Shown here: one piece after another, positions 7,823 to 16,144 of the stretch
Layout of the letters: each line of letters begins with the position of its first letter
Numbering within the stretch: position 1 is the first letter of the stretch
Origin: Gammaproteobacteria bacterium
GTDB lineage: Bacteria > Pseudomonadota > Gammaproteobacteria > Steroidobacterales > Steroidobacteraceae
Direction: 5' to 3'
Length of the DNA: 25,152 bases
Assembly (NCBI GenBank): GCA_028293725.1
Contig: JAQGOE010000171.1
Coordinates: 1-25,152 of the forward strand
The notes under the pieces: generated by a model
Told to the model about the DNA's origin: nothing
Seen by the model: only the letters and a program-made list of their open reading frames with translations
The model's database searches: none
Position numbers and translations under genes: made by a program

Positions 7823-8003
7823 CACACCGACCGCCGCGTCACTGTTTCAGGTCGACCAGTGCATGCAGCGTACCAACTCAACCCGGACCGACGCCCGTAC
7901 CGCAAGTGCCTGATTACAGTAGCGCCGTCAAACTGAACCTCCGGGCCGGGGTGTCCACGAATGCGGACAGTTGTGCATGCGACACCACCACACGCCCCGC
8001 CCC

Positions 8004-9149
8004 TTACACGCTAGAACCCGGCCCAGTCACCTGCATCGAATAATCGTGGCGTGGCGTAATCGCCCAATACTCCTCCACCGCGTCGCCGCGAACACAGACA
8101 AACTGCGGGTACAACACGACAGTGGGATCGCAATGGGACACGATGAACGCCAGCCGCTCGCCGCGGGAGGGTCGCCGCGCCCCAGGACCCAAGGCCACCC
8201 GTCCAAACTCATCACCGTCATAGGAGTAAGTCCACCCACGCTCCCCCGCTGCAGAAATAGGCGGGGGCCCGTTGAGAGCAAAGGCCTTCGTACCCGCGTC
8301 GGTTGTGACGTGATCATCCCATTGAACGCCGACGACAGTAGTGTCCACGAACAAAGCCGGGCTGAAGTGCCCCGCTGACATGTCCACGGTTAGATAATCC
8401 GCATCCATAAAAATGTACGACCCGGCCTGCAATTCCGTGTAAACACCGCCGGGCCCATCAAACTCCGCGGAGCCGGTGCCTGCCCCCGTCACGATCTGCG
8501 GCTCGAGTTGCTCCCGTTCGAGCGCGGCGCGCAGAATTCGAACCTGGTCGGCGACCCCGGCCACGGCTGAGCGCCGCGCCCCCTGGTCGGCGATATGCTG
8601 AATGTGGCCGGCATAGGCCTGAATCCCGCCAAATTCCAGTCCGGCCGTCGTCCGGATTGCCTTTGCGAGAGCCACTGACTCACCAACCGTCCGGCAACCC
8701 GTCCGCCGTTGCCCGACATCAAAATCAACGAGCACCCGTAGCCGCGTCCCCAAACGATTCGAGATAGCATCGAGCGTGAGGATCGCAGCGGGATCATCGA
8801 CGACCACCATGATGCTCGGATCCCGCCGCAGCAGTCCTTCCAACTGAGAGAATTTCGGCTCGCCGGCGAGCGGTGAGGTCAACAGGAGTCCCGCAACCCC
8901 TCCCGCGACCATCGCGGCAACCTCATCAAGAGTCGCGCACGAGACTCCGACCGCACCGGCGGCAATCTGGCGGCGAGCAATAGCGACGCATTTATGCGAC
9001 TTCGCATGGGGCCTGAGGTGCACCCCCCACTGCGCAGCCAGCGCGGCCATTGCAGCGACATTGCGCTCCAATGCCCTAAGATCGATCACGAGCGCCGGAG
9101 TGGGAACTGAAGAGCGAGTGGATCGATGCGGCATAACCCCTGGCATCAT
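8004..9149 (-). CDS. D-threonine aldolase / D-serine dehydratase-like PLP enzyme
   Basis: A fold-type III PLP enzyme of 381 residues from ATG 9149. The N-terminal alanine-racemase-like barrel opens with VPTPALVIDL. The PLP lysine is in RPHAKSHK (about Lys50). The C-terminal beta domain carries SHCD, whose His339 and Asp341 match the His-x-Asp metal-ligand spacing of bacterial D-threonine aldolases. Eukaryotic-type D-serine dehydratases have His-x-Cys. Expected reaction: metal- and PLP-dependent cleavage of a D-beta-hydroxy amino acid, with the substrate unproven. ATG 9149 overlaps the TGA of the FkbM gene (ATGA) and has AAAGG just upstream, so translation is probably coupled. Longer upstream starts in this frame run into the FkbM gene and encode no family sequence. 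Confidence 0.85.
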   Translation of the reverse strand: MMPGVMPHRSTRSSVPTPALVIDLRALERNVAAMAALAAQWGVHLRPHAKSHKCVAIARRQIAAGAVGVSCATLDEVAAMVAGGVAGLLLTSPLAGEPKFSQLEGLLRRDPSIMVVVDDPAAILTLDAISNRLGTRLRVLVDFDVGQRRTGCRTVGESVALAKAIRTTAGLEFGGIQAYAGHIQHIADQGARRSAVAGVADQVRILRAALEREQLEPQIVTGAGTGSAEFDGPGGVYTELQAGSYIFMDADYLTVDMSAGHFSPALFVDTTVVGVQWDDHVTTDAGTKAFALNGPPPISAAGERGWTYSYDGDEFGRVALGPGARRPSRGERLAFIVSHCDPTVVLYPQFVCVRGDAVEEYWAITPRHDYSMQVTGPGSSV

Positions 9150-10696
9150 GTGGCCTTTGGAAATCTCAGCTGCACCAATTGCAAGCGTCGACTCATCTCG
9201 GCACTCGAAAAGCCCAGAGAGGCGATCATGTCCAGACGCGACCGCGCGGAATTGCCAGTGTAGAACGAGGAGAACGAGTTGAGCCGCTCGAGTTCCTCCA
9301 GGAGGGCGGCCAGTGCCCACTTTCCCACATCTTCGCGCGGTGCAATCGATTCGAAGGCCTTTCCGGGTGCAAGGAACGGCTCGCCGACATTTACCCGGTT
9401 TTCCTTTACGATCGTCTCGACCAGTCGGCTAAGTGCACTCACGGCAACGGCACGGGAGCCATGCTCGCGTGCGACTCGCGCGAGGCTTGCCAGGCGCAGG
9501 AACTGAGGGCGCTGGCTACATAGCGATTGGAGCGACCGAAAGCTCGAATCCAGCGCGCTAAAGCGCGTGAGCGGATCGAGGCTCGTATCCTGACTGATTG
9601 CGAAACGAGCCAATGCTTCGTTAACAGCAACTGCATCGTCAGAGGATTGCGCCGTCTCCCAGACGTCCGCAAGTGCGGCGCCGTAAGGCAGTGCGACTAG
9701 TTTTTTCCGCCAGCCGTAGCGTTCCGCATGCTCGCGAAAAAAAAGCTCAACTCTTTGCGCCGCGTCGGGCGCGTCGAGCGCCGCGGAATCGAGCAGTAGC
9801 CCCCGTTCGGCCAAGCGCGCGGCCGTATCATCCTTGCAGCAAAATAGATTCAGCAGGTAACCATCTGCCACCGAGCTTGAGTCAAAGGGCACCAGCAGAT
9901 CCGGTCCCACAACCAAACGAAAGGAACGATAGCCGCACTCCGCGAATTTCCCGACCAGTTCCAAATGCAGATCGTCCCCGGCCTTGACCTCGTACAGGAT
10001 CAGCGGCGACAGTTTGGCAAGAAAATCACGCCCTCCCGCGATGATATGCGCCTCCTCCCCTTCGGCGTCGATCTTGAGTAGGGCAATGTCCCGCCAATCG
10101 TATCGTTGCAGACACTCATCGAGGGTCACCACGTTTACGGTCTCGAAGTTGCCGGTCAGGGGCCGTTCCTGAACTAACGCATTCAGTTCCGAGTGCTCGC
10201 TCAAAGTCAGTTGGGCCTGGCCGCACTTGTTGGAGACAGCGCTGGTTTCGAGCACCACGTTGCTGAACCCGTTGGCGGCAATTCCCTGAGCGAGGAGCGC
10301 GGCGGTACTGGAGGAAGGCTCGAATGCCCACACCCCGCCCGTCGGTCCCACCGCGTTCGCAATGGACAGCGTGTATACGCCGTAGTTCGCTCCTATATCG
10401 ATGGCATTCTGTCCCGGGCGCAAAGTGCGACGCAGAAAGCCCAGTTCATCTTCAAACCAATCTTGCTGCTCAAACAGCACATAGGGCGTGATCAGATCGA
10501 GAGAGTTCGGCACAACGACGCGAACACCCCCCGCGATTTCAACTGTTGTGGTGCGCGTCGCGGCAGCTGCTACTGACGGCAATTCCGGCTGCTTTTGCGT
10601 TCCGCTACCCAGGTCGGGTTTGATATCTGCGGCCGCATCGGGGCGAATGTACTGGCCAATGCGTACTGCAAGCTCTTTGAGAAGGCCGCCAATCAT
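9146..10696 (-). CDS. FkbM-family SAM methyltransferase with long C-terminal extension
   Basis: 516 residues. Residues 60-265 are an FkbM-type class I methyltransferase. The SAM loop AIDIGANYGVYTLS is at about 98-111, FEPSS at the end of strand 2, VNVVTLDECL, and the family-typical LLKIDAEGEE at about 207-216. Members transfer methyl groups to hydroxyls of sugars or polyketides. Residues of about 285-516 are a helical, Leu/Ala/Arg-rich extension I do not recognise, possibly helical repeats. An AAGGA ribosome binding site precedes the ATG. The gene follows the efflux outer-membrane-factor gene by 81 bp, within which a TATACT sequence may provide a separate promoter. It is coupled by ATGA to the PLP enzyme downstream. 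Confidence 0.88.
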   Translation of the reverse strand: MIGGLLKELAVRIGQYIRPDAAADIKPDLGSGTQKQPELPSVAAAATRTTTVEIAGGVRVVVPNSLDLITPYVLFEQQDWFEDELGFLRRTLRPGQNAIDIGANYGVYTLSIANAVGPTGGVWAFEPSSSTAALLAQGIAANGFSNVVLETSAVSNKCGQAQLTLSEHSELNALVQERPLTGNFETVNVVTLDECLQRYDWRDIALLKIDAEGEEAHIIAGGRDFLAKLSPLILYEVKAGDDLHLELVGKFAECGYRSFRLVVGPDLLVPFDSSSVADGYLLNLFCCKDDTAARLAERGLLLDSAALDAPDAAQRVELFFREHAERYGWRKKLVALPYGAALADVWETAQSSDDAVAVNEALARFAISQDTSLDPLTRFSALDSSFRSLQSLCSQRPQFLRLASLARVAREHGSRAVAVSALSRLVETIVKENRVNVGEPFLAPGKAFESIAPREDVGKWALAALLEELERLNSFSSFYTGNSARSRLDMIASLGFSSAEMSRRLQLVQLRFPKAT

Positions 10697-10726
10697 ACGG
10701 GAATCCTTATTGCGAGCCGATTGGCA

Positions 10727-10732
10727 AGTATA
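10727..10732 (-). promoter_or_regulatory. candidate -10 box (TATACT) for the FkbM gene
   Basis: On the minus strand TATACT lies about 30 bp upstream of the FkbM start, in the 81-bp gap after the efflux operon. No good -35 is seen. The GC-rich repeat just upstream (GGCGG...CCGCC, about 10752-10769) could be a weak terminator of the efflux operon. Confidence 0.3.
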
Positions 10733-10777
10733 GCGCGCAGAACCCCCGGGCGGCGGCCCATTACCGCCACCCCCGGC

Positions 10778-12226
10778 TCACCCCACCCCCGAAGCCAGAA
10801 ACAAACCGACCGCATCCGTGAGTTCCCGAGTCCGGGCCTGGACCACACCGAGCTCAGCCAACTCATACAACCGCTGCGCGGTAAGAATCTGGAGAATATC
10901 GGCATTGCCAACGCGATAGCCCTGCCGCGTCAACCCCAGCGTACTGACGGCCGAGGTGAGTGCCTGTTGTTGCGTCTCCAACGCCTCGGCGTCGTGGTCA
11001 AGGGCATGCAGCGTGTCGGCCACCTGGCCGAACGACTTCAACACCACGAGTTGGTACTCCGCGAAAGCGGCCTGGTATTCGTCCTGCGTGGCACGCCGCT
11101 GGGCGTTGAGCGTACCGCCATGAAAGATCGGCGCAGTGATGCCACCTATCAGGCTCCAGGCGGAAGTCGTCCCGCCGGTGAGCAGGCCCTCCTCGGCCCA
11201 ACCCGAGGTCAACGTGATCCGAGGATAGAGATCAGCCGTGGCTATACCCACCTTCGCGCTGGCCTCGCGCAACTGTGCCTCGGCGGCGCGGATGTCGGGG
11301 CGAGAGCGGACCAACTCGGACGGCACCGCCAGATTCAACTCACGCGGCAATGTGAACTGGTCGAGCACAAACTCGGGTGCGGTCCATTCGGACGGCGCTT
11401 TGCCAATGAGAACCGCCAGCGCATCCTTTACGACGTCCAGATCCTGGTACAAGGGCGGCAGCAGGGTCCGATCTTGGTCCCGTTGGCTCGTGGCCTGGAG
11501 CACATCGATGTCCGAGACCACCCCCACCCGACGGGCGGCGCGGACCAGCTCGAGTGTCTTCTCGTCCGCGTCCAACACTTCTTTCACTACCGCAATCTGC
11601 GCCCGGAGGGAGGCGATGCTTAGAGCTTGCGCAACGGTATCGCCCACCACACGCAAGCGCGCGGCCCGTAACTGCTCGTGCTCATAATCTGCCGAAGCCC
11701 CCGCCGCCTCGATCCGATGACGTGTCGCTCCGAAAAGGTCCACCTCGTACGAAACCGTGGGCCCGATGGTGTAGGCCGAGAAAGTGGGAAAAGTCTCGGC
11801 CTGCGGACCTAAGAAGTAGGCGCCGTACTTTCTGCGCTCGAGGCCGGCTGCAGCATCGACCTGGACCGAGCGTGCACCGCGCGCCGCATTCAATCCCTCC
11901 TGCGCCTTGGCCAGGTGGGCGCGCGCCACCTCGAGTGACAGGTTGTTTTGCAGCGCCAAGTCGACCACGTGGTCGAGATCCGGTGATTGCAGCTGCGTCC
12001 ACCAATCCTCTCGGGGCGCCGAGCCCAAGACGATCCTCTGCCCCGAACTGGGTGGTGTATCGCCTCGACCCGCGGCCGGCACCCCGGCGGCCCGCGTCGC
12101 TGCGTCCGTATAAGACTGCAATGTCGGTGGCGCGGGTGGAGAGTACTTCGGGCCTGTCGCACATCCGCCCGAAATGATGACGGACGCCGCGAACGCGACC
12201 GTGAATGACCTGGTGAACACGCTCAA
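10778..12226 (-). CDS. NodT/OprM-type outer-membrane efflux lipoprotein
   Basis: Outer-membrane channel of a tripartite efflux pump, 482 residues. The TTG start at 12226 overlaps the TGA of the upstream MFS gene (TTGA) and has a GGGGAGG ribosome binding site 4-5 nt away. The signal peptide then begins directly and its lipobox ends at Cys22 (SGGC). The mature sequence starts ATGPKYSPP, typical of NodT-family lipoproteins. Two TolC-type repeats with long coiled-coil helices follow (LEVARAHLAKAQEGL and RSRPDIRAAEAQLREASAKVG, the latter being the family's conserved stretch). The longer ATG start at 12271 lies within the upstream gene and would spoil the signal peptide. It probably pairs with EmrA/EmrB encoded upstream. 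Confidence 0.92.
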   Translation of the reverse strand: MSVFTRSFTVAFAASVIISGGCATGPKYSPPAPPTLQSYTDAATRAAGVPAAGRGDTPPSSGQRIVLGSAPREDWWTQLQSPDLDHVVDLALQNNLSLEVARAHLAKAQEGLNAARGARSVQVDAAAGLERRKYGAYFLGPQAETFPTFSAYTIGPTVSYEVDLFGATRHRIEAAGASADYEHEQLRAARLRVVGDTVAQALSIASLRAQIAVVKEVLDADEKTLELVRAARRVGVVSDIDVLQATSQRDQDRTLLPPLYQDLDVVKDALAVLIGKAPSEWTAPEFVLDQFTLPRELNLAVPSELVRSRPDIRAAEAQLREASAKVGIATADLYPRITLTSGWAEEGLLTGGTTSAWSLIGGITAPIFHGGTLNAQRRATQDEYQAAFAEYQLVVLKSFGQVADTLHALDHDAEALETQQQALTSAVSTLGLTRQGYRVGNADILQILTAQRLYELAELGVVQARTRELTDAVGLFLASGVG

Positions 12227-13818
12227 TGCGCCTCCCCTGCAGGACCCGCGCTCCCCTTCTTGAAGCAACACACTGCGACGAGCGCGAGGCCCAGCAAGAC
12301 ACTTTGGAAAATAATCGTATCGGACATACCCAGGATGAGTGCCTGACGGTGTAGAACGCGACCGGTGGCGATCGCCGCGTCGTGTTGGGCGATTGACGGA
12401 TCGGCAGTCACCCGATGTAGGAAGAGGCCCGCCAGGTGCTGCAGCCGCTCGCGCGCGCCTTCTCCCGACAGCGACACCTGTGAGGTTAGGATGTCGGAAT
12501 GATATTGCTCACGCCAGGTGAGGAAGGTCTGCAGGAGGGCGATACCGACGGCGCCGCCCAGGTTGCGGACCATGTTGAACAGGGCCGATGCGGAAGGGGC
12601 GTGCTCGCGCTCGATGCCCGCGATCGCAAGTGCCGTCATGGGCATCATCACCACCGACTGCGCCACCGCGCGCACCAGGCTCGAAAAAATGAATTGGGGT
12701 CCGGAGAAATCCCCCGACATGGAAGTGGCCAGGAGGCTGCCCAGAATAAAGAGAATATAGCCGCCGATCACCAGGTGCCGGGGGTCCACGAATTTCACCA
12801 CCCGCGGCATGAGCGGCAGCAACACCAGTTGCGGCAGACCGATCCAGATCAGAACCGAGCCGATCTCCTCGGCGTTGTAGCCTTGCACCCGCGCCAGGTA
12901 GAACGGCACGATGTAGAGCCAACCAAACAAAGAGAAGCCGAAAAAGAAGTTGGCAATCGACCCCAGCGCGAAGTTGCGCCGCGCGAACAGTCTCAGATGC
13001 AACAAAGGTCGCGCGTAAACGAGTTGCTGGATGCAGAAGGCCACCAAGGCGACCGCCGCGATGACGGTCAGGCGGGTGATGAACGGCGAACCCAGCCAGT
13101 CATCCTTGTTACCCTCTTCCAACACCGTCTCGAGGGATCCCAAGCCGATGGCCATGGTCGCGATACCCACCCAGTCGCCCCGGCGCAGCAGCTCCAGATG
13201 ACGGGGCTCGCGATCTAACGATAGCCATAACATTGCGAACATCACGGCGCCGGGCAGGAGATTGATCAGAAAGATCGATTGCCAACCGAAGTTGTCGTTA
13301 CAGTAACCACCGATGACCGGCCCGATCGAGGGCGCGAAGATCGCCGACACCGAATAGATGGTGAGGCCGATAGGGTGCTTCGATGCAGGCAAGCGGGTCA
13401 TGATGAGCGTAAACGCCAGCGGAATGAGCGAACCGCCCGCGAAGCCCTGCAGCGCGCGCAGCACGATCATCTGCCCCAGGTTGGTCGCGAACGTGCAGCC
13501 GACCGTGAACACCAGGAAGAAAAACGTGCTGGCCAGCAGGTAGGTTCGTAACGACAAGGCACGTGCGAACCAGCCGCTGAGGGGAATGACGATAATTTCG
13601 GCGACCAGGTAGGCGGTCACGATCCAGCCGCCCTCGTCCACTCCCGCGCCAATTGCGCCCTGCAGATCGGCGAGCGCTGAGCTCACGACCTGAATGTTGA
13701 GAATCGCGAGAAAAGCGCCCAGGCAGGCACCTAGCACGGCGAGCCAGGTCTTGCGCGAAACCTCGGGCTCCGCGCGTTGCGCCGGCGAGTGGGTCGCAGT
13801 CAATGATCCGCTCGGCAC
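12223..13818 (-). CDS. emrB: EmrB/QacA-family (DHA2) MFS drug efflux permease
   Basis: A 531-residue inner-membrane proton antiporter with about 14 hydrophobic segments, the size and topology of the DHA2 family. Motif C of the drug antiporters is seen at the end of helix 5 (APSIGPVIGGY, followed by NFGWQSIFLINLLPG). RALQGFAGGSLIPLAF marks helix 4. The start is GTG at 13818, with GGGAGG 7 nt upstream lying in the end of emrA. There are 3 bp between the emrA stop and this GTG, so the two are translationally linked. With EmrA and the NodT-type lipoprotein it should form an envelope-spanning pump for hydrophobic or aromatic toxicants. The substrate is not visible. Confidence 0.93.
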   Translation of the reverse strand: MPSGSLTATHSPAQRAEPEVSRKTWLAVLGACLGAFLAILNIQVVSSALADLQGAIGAGVDEGGWIVTAYLVAEIIVIPLSGWFARALSLRTYLLASTFFFLVFTVGCTFATNLGQMIVLRALQGFAGGSLIPLAFTLIMTRLPASKHPIGLTIYSVSAIFAPSIGPVIGGYCNDNFGWQSIFLINLLPGAVMFAMLWLSLDREPRHLELLRRGDWVGIATMAIGLGSLETVLEEGNKDDWLGSPFITRLTVIAAVALVAFCIQQLVYARPLLHLRLFARRNFALGSIANFFFGFSLFGWLYIVPFYLARVQGYNAEEIGSVLIWIGLPQLVLLPLMPRVVKFVDPRHLVIGGYILFILGSLLATSMSGDFSGPQFIFSSLVRAVAQSVVMMPMTALAIAGIEREHAPSASALFNMVRNLGGAVGIALLQTFLTWREQYHSDILTSQVSLSGEGARERLQHLAGLFLHRVTADPSIAQHDAAIATGRVLHRQALILGMSDTIIFQSVLLGLALVAVCCFKKGSAGPAGEAH

Positions 13819-13821
13819 GAC

Positions 13822-14988
13822 TCAGCCTCCCTGCCGCGCGTTGGTCGAGGAATGTTCGTGATGCGTGTCGACTGCGACATCCACCGACATGCCTGGACGC
13901 AACCGACCCGCCAACTGCCGAGGGTCGTCGAGCACGACTTTGATCGGGATCCGCTGCACGATCTTGGTGAAATTGCCCGTCGCGTTGTCCGGGGGTAACA
14001 AGGCAAACTCCAGGCCACTCGCCGGGGCCAGGCTATCGACGTGCCCGGTCAGCCTCTCGCCGGGGAAGGTGTCGACGGAGAGACGGACTGCCTGCCCCGG
14101 GTGCATCCGCGTGAGTTGTGTTTCCTTGAAGTTGGCCACCACATACGTGTCCTGCAGTGGCACGATCTCCATCAGCTGGGTGCCCGCCTGGACGAATTGA
14201 CCTACGCGCAACGTGCGCGCCCCCACGGTGCCGTCGATCGCGGCGCTAATGGTGGCGTAATTCACGTTCAGCTCCGCCTGGCTCTGGTTCGCAACCGCCC
14301 TTAGGCGTTGTGCCTCGGCCAACTGCCGTTGGGTTTGAAGGACCTCGACCTGTTGTCGCGCGCTGGCCAGTGCGGCCTGCGCACGAGCAACACCTGCGGA
14401 TTTCCGCTGGAAGTCTGTGGTGGCCTCATCCGACTGCTCATCCGAGCCGAAGCCCACCTTCGCCATCTCACGACGGCGGCCGTCGTTACGTTGGGCCAAC
14501 GCGGCTGCGGTCTGAGCAACCTGGAGATCCGCCTGGGCCTCACGAATGGCATAGTCCTGTGCGGTCAACTGCGCAGTGAGGTTAGCAACCACCGCGTTGG
14601 CCGCGCCAAGATTGGCATTCGCCTCGCGCAGTGCAGTCTGCAGATCGCGGTCATCGATGTGCGCGAGCACTTGCCCCGCCTTGACGGGTTGGTTGTCTGC
14701 CACCAGTACCTGCGCGATGTATCCCGAAACTTTGGGGGCCACGGTGGTGGAGTCCGCCTTCACATAGGCGTCGTCGGTCGATTCAATAAAGCGCCCGACA
14801 GTCCAGTATCGAACGCCCCAGGCCCCTAACGCGACACACAACAACACGCCGGCGGCCCACAGGACATGGCGAGAACCTAAACGCCTGCTGGAAACTGGCC
14901 CGGTCGTGGCGGACGGCGTGGCGTCGTCGTCGCGAGGCTCGTCGGCCGGCACGGTCCTCGACGCGGGGGCGGTGGCTGTGACACTCAT
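13822..14988 (-). CDS. emrA: EmrA/HlyD-type membrane-fusion protein
   Basis: A 388-residue periplasmic adaptor. After a polar 45-residue N-terminus there is a single membrane anchor (about 47-66), then the EmrA hallmark STDDAYVKAD. A split biotinyl-lipoyl domain follows (VAPKVSGYIAQVLVADNQPVKAGQVLAHID and, later, TVGARTLRVGQFVQAG). Between its halves is an Ala/Gln-rich coiled-coil hairpin of about 100 residues. The C-terminal beta-barrel has GERLTGHVDSLAPASG, a typical EmrA segment. First gene of the efflux operon, divergent from a LysR regulator 108 bp away, which is the likely controller. The ATG is preceded by a weak GGGA. Confidence 0.93.
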   Translation of the reverse strand: MSVTATAPASRTVPADEPRDDDATPSATTGPVSSRRLGSRHVLWAAGVLLCVALGAWGVRYWTVGRFIESTDDAYVKADSTTVAPKVSGYIAQVLVADNQPVKAGQVLAHIDDRDLQTALREANANLGAANAVVANLTAQLTAQDYAIREAQADLQVAQTAAALAQRNDGRRREMAKVGFGSDEQSDEATTDFQRKSAGVARAQAALASARQQVEVLQTQRQLAEAQRLRAVANQSQAELNVNYATISAAIDGTVGARTLRVGQFVQAGTQLMEIVPLQDTYVVANFKETQLTRMHPGQAVRLSVDTFPGERLTGHVDSLAPASGLEFALLPPDNATGNFTKIVQRIPIKVVLDDPRQLAGRLRPGMSVDVAVDTHHEHSSTNARQGG

Positions 14989-15038
14989 TGCAGCAATCCC
15001 ATGACTCTTTCAGCAGCAGTAATCGCTATTTAGGGGTC

Positions 15039-15049
15039 ACCTCCGAGGT
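15039..15049. promoter_or_regulatory. short palindrome in emrA-lysR intergenic region
   Basis: ACCTC-C-GAGGT is a perfect 11-bp palindrome in the 108-bp divergent region, about 50 bp upstream of emrA. It could be an operator, but the arms are short and chance is possible. Confidence 0.25.
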
Positions 15050-15075
15050 CCTGGTAGCGGTAAAAAGCTGATGCT

Positions 15076-15098
15076 ATCCTTCCGAAAAGTGGAAGGAT
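15076..15098. promoter_or_regulatory. palindromic LysR-type operator overlapping the regulator's SD and ATG
   Basis: ATCCTTCC (15076-15083) and GGAAGGAT (15091-15098) form a perfect 8-bp inverted repeat with a 7-bp spacer. Its core contains T-N11-A (T15081, A15093), the binding-site pattern of LysR regulators. The right arm contains the GGAAGG Shine-Dalgarno and touches the ATG at 15097. Binding here would repress the regulator's own gene. In RNA it could also form a hairpin that hides the SD. Confidence 0.5.
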
Positions 15099-16014
15099 GA
15101 CGACCTTGTCCGATGAAATCAGTGACTTACGCCTGTTCACGCGCATTGTTGCGGCGGGCAGCCTCTCGGAAACAGCACGGCGGATCCATAGCTCGCTGCC
15201 AGCAGTGAGTCGCCGGCTGGCCGCCATGGAAGAGCGGCTGGGGGTGCGGCTCATCGATCGGGGATCCCGGCGCTTTACCCTCACCGAGGAAGGCGGCGTG
15301 CTGTACGAACGAGCGCTGACCATCTTGCGGGACCTGGATGCTGCGGAGGCAGAAGCCACCGCCCAGGCGAAGCACCCTCGCGGACGGATGCGGGTCGGTG
15401 CGCCGCTGGAGATCGGTCGCCGCCGCATCGCGCCCCTGGTCGCGGAATTCACAGCGCGTTATCCGGGCATCAGTATCGAGTTGGTGTTGAGCGATTCGCG
15501 AGTCGACATCCTCGAGGAAGAAATCGACATCGGCATTCATGTCGATGTGCCCCAGGACAGCAACTTGATCTCGCGAGTCCTGCTTTACGGCAGTCGTGTG
15601 ATCATCGCTTCACCCGAGTACCTGGCACGTCATCCCGCGCCAGCCAAGCCGATCGATCTGCTCGAACACGACTGCGCCCGACTGGTACGTGGGCGGCGTG
15701 TCTTCGATCACTGGATGTTCAAGGAGGACGGACGGGTGCGCGAGGTCCAGGTACAGGGCACGCTACTGACCAACAATTCCGAGGTGATGCACGAGTGGGC
15801 ACTCGCCGGACGCGCAGTCACCATCAAAGCGTTGTGGGATGTCGAAGACGACATCCGTGCGGGTCGGCTGGTGCAGCTCCTGAAGCCCTTCCAGTGCGAT
15901 GAGTTGAACCTCTATGCCACGTATGCCACCCGCACCCACTTGCCGCCGCGCATGCGGCTGTTTATCGATTTTGTGGTGCAGGAACTTTCCGCTCCCCAAC
16001 CTCGTGCATCTTGA
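15097..16014 (+). CDS. LysR-family transcriptional regulator
   Basis: 305 residues. The N-terminal winged helix reads DLRLFTRIVAAGSLSETARR, with the recognition helix around SLPAVSRRLAAMEERLGVRLIDR, then FTLTEEG. A linker helix and a periplasmic-binding-protein-like effector domain (about 90-300) complete the family plan and length. ATG 15097 directly abuts GGAAGG, which is too close for an SD. TTG 15106 would be spaced 9 nt from it and is an alternative start, losing only three residues. It is divergent from emrA-emrB-outer membrane factor, so it probably controls that pump in response to a small ligand. A palindrome over its own start suggests autoregulation. Confidence 0.93.
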   Translation: MTTLSDEISDLRLFTRIVAAGSLSETARRIHSSLPAVSRRLAAMEERLGVRLIDRGSRRFTLTEEGGVLYERALTILRDLDAAEAEATAQAKHPRGRMRVGAPLEIGRRRIAPLVAEFTARYPGISIELVLSDSRVDILEEEIDIGIHVDVPQDSNLISRVLLYGSRVIIASPEYLARHPAPAKPIDLLEHDCARLVRGRRVFDHWMFKEDGRVREVQVQGTLLTNNSEVMHEWALAGRAVTIKALWDVEDDIRAGRLVQLLKPFQCDELNLYATYATRTHLPPRMRLFIDFVVQELSAPQPRAS

Positions 16015-16144
16015 CTGCCGCTGTCGCTGCCGCGTTCTACGACGCAACCGGTGTGAACGCCCGCCGGATGCCGCTCACGCCCGCCTATGTAACCTCGCTG
16101 CTCAAAAGCTAGCCGGCAAACCGCTTTACCCTCGTGACATCAAG

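Noticed and set aside
7952..7969. TGTCC...GGACA hairpin after the PLP enzyme gene
   Set aside because: Only 5 bp plus one pair with a mismatch and no U-tract. Too weak to call a terminator.
9150..9320. 57-codon N-terminal extension of the PLP enzyme
   Set aside because: It overlaps the end of the FkbM gene. ATG 9149 has an SD, ATGA coupling and the family N-terminus.
12499..13218. 239-residue open frame antisense to emrB
   Set aside because: Its translation is His/Gln/Arg-rich, the usual antisense image of a membrane protein gene in GC-rich DNA. It has no ribosome binding site and no recognisable domain.
16015..16144. Terminator between the LysR gene and the convergent acyltransferase gene
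   Set aside because: Only a 5-bp AAAGC/GCTTT repeat was found. No supportable stem.
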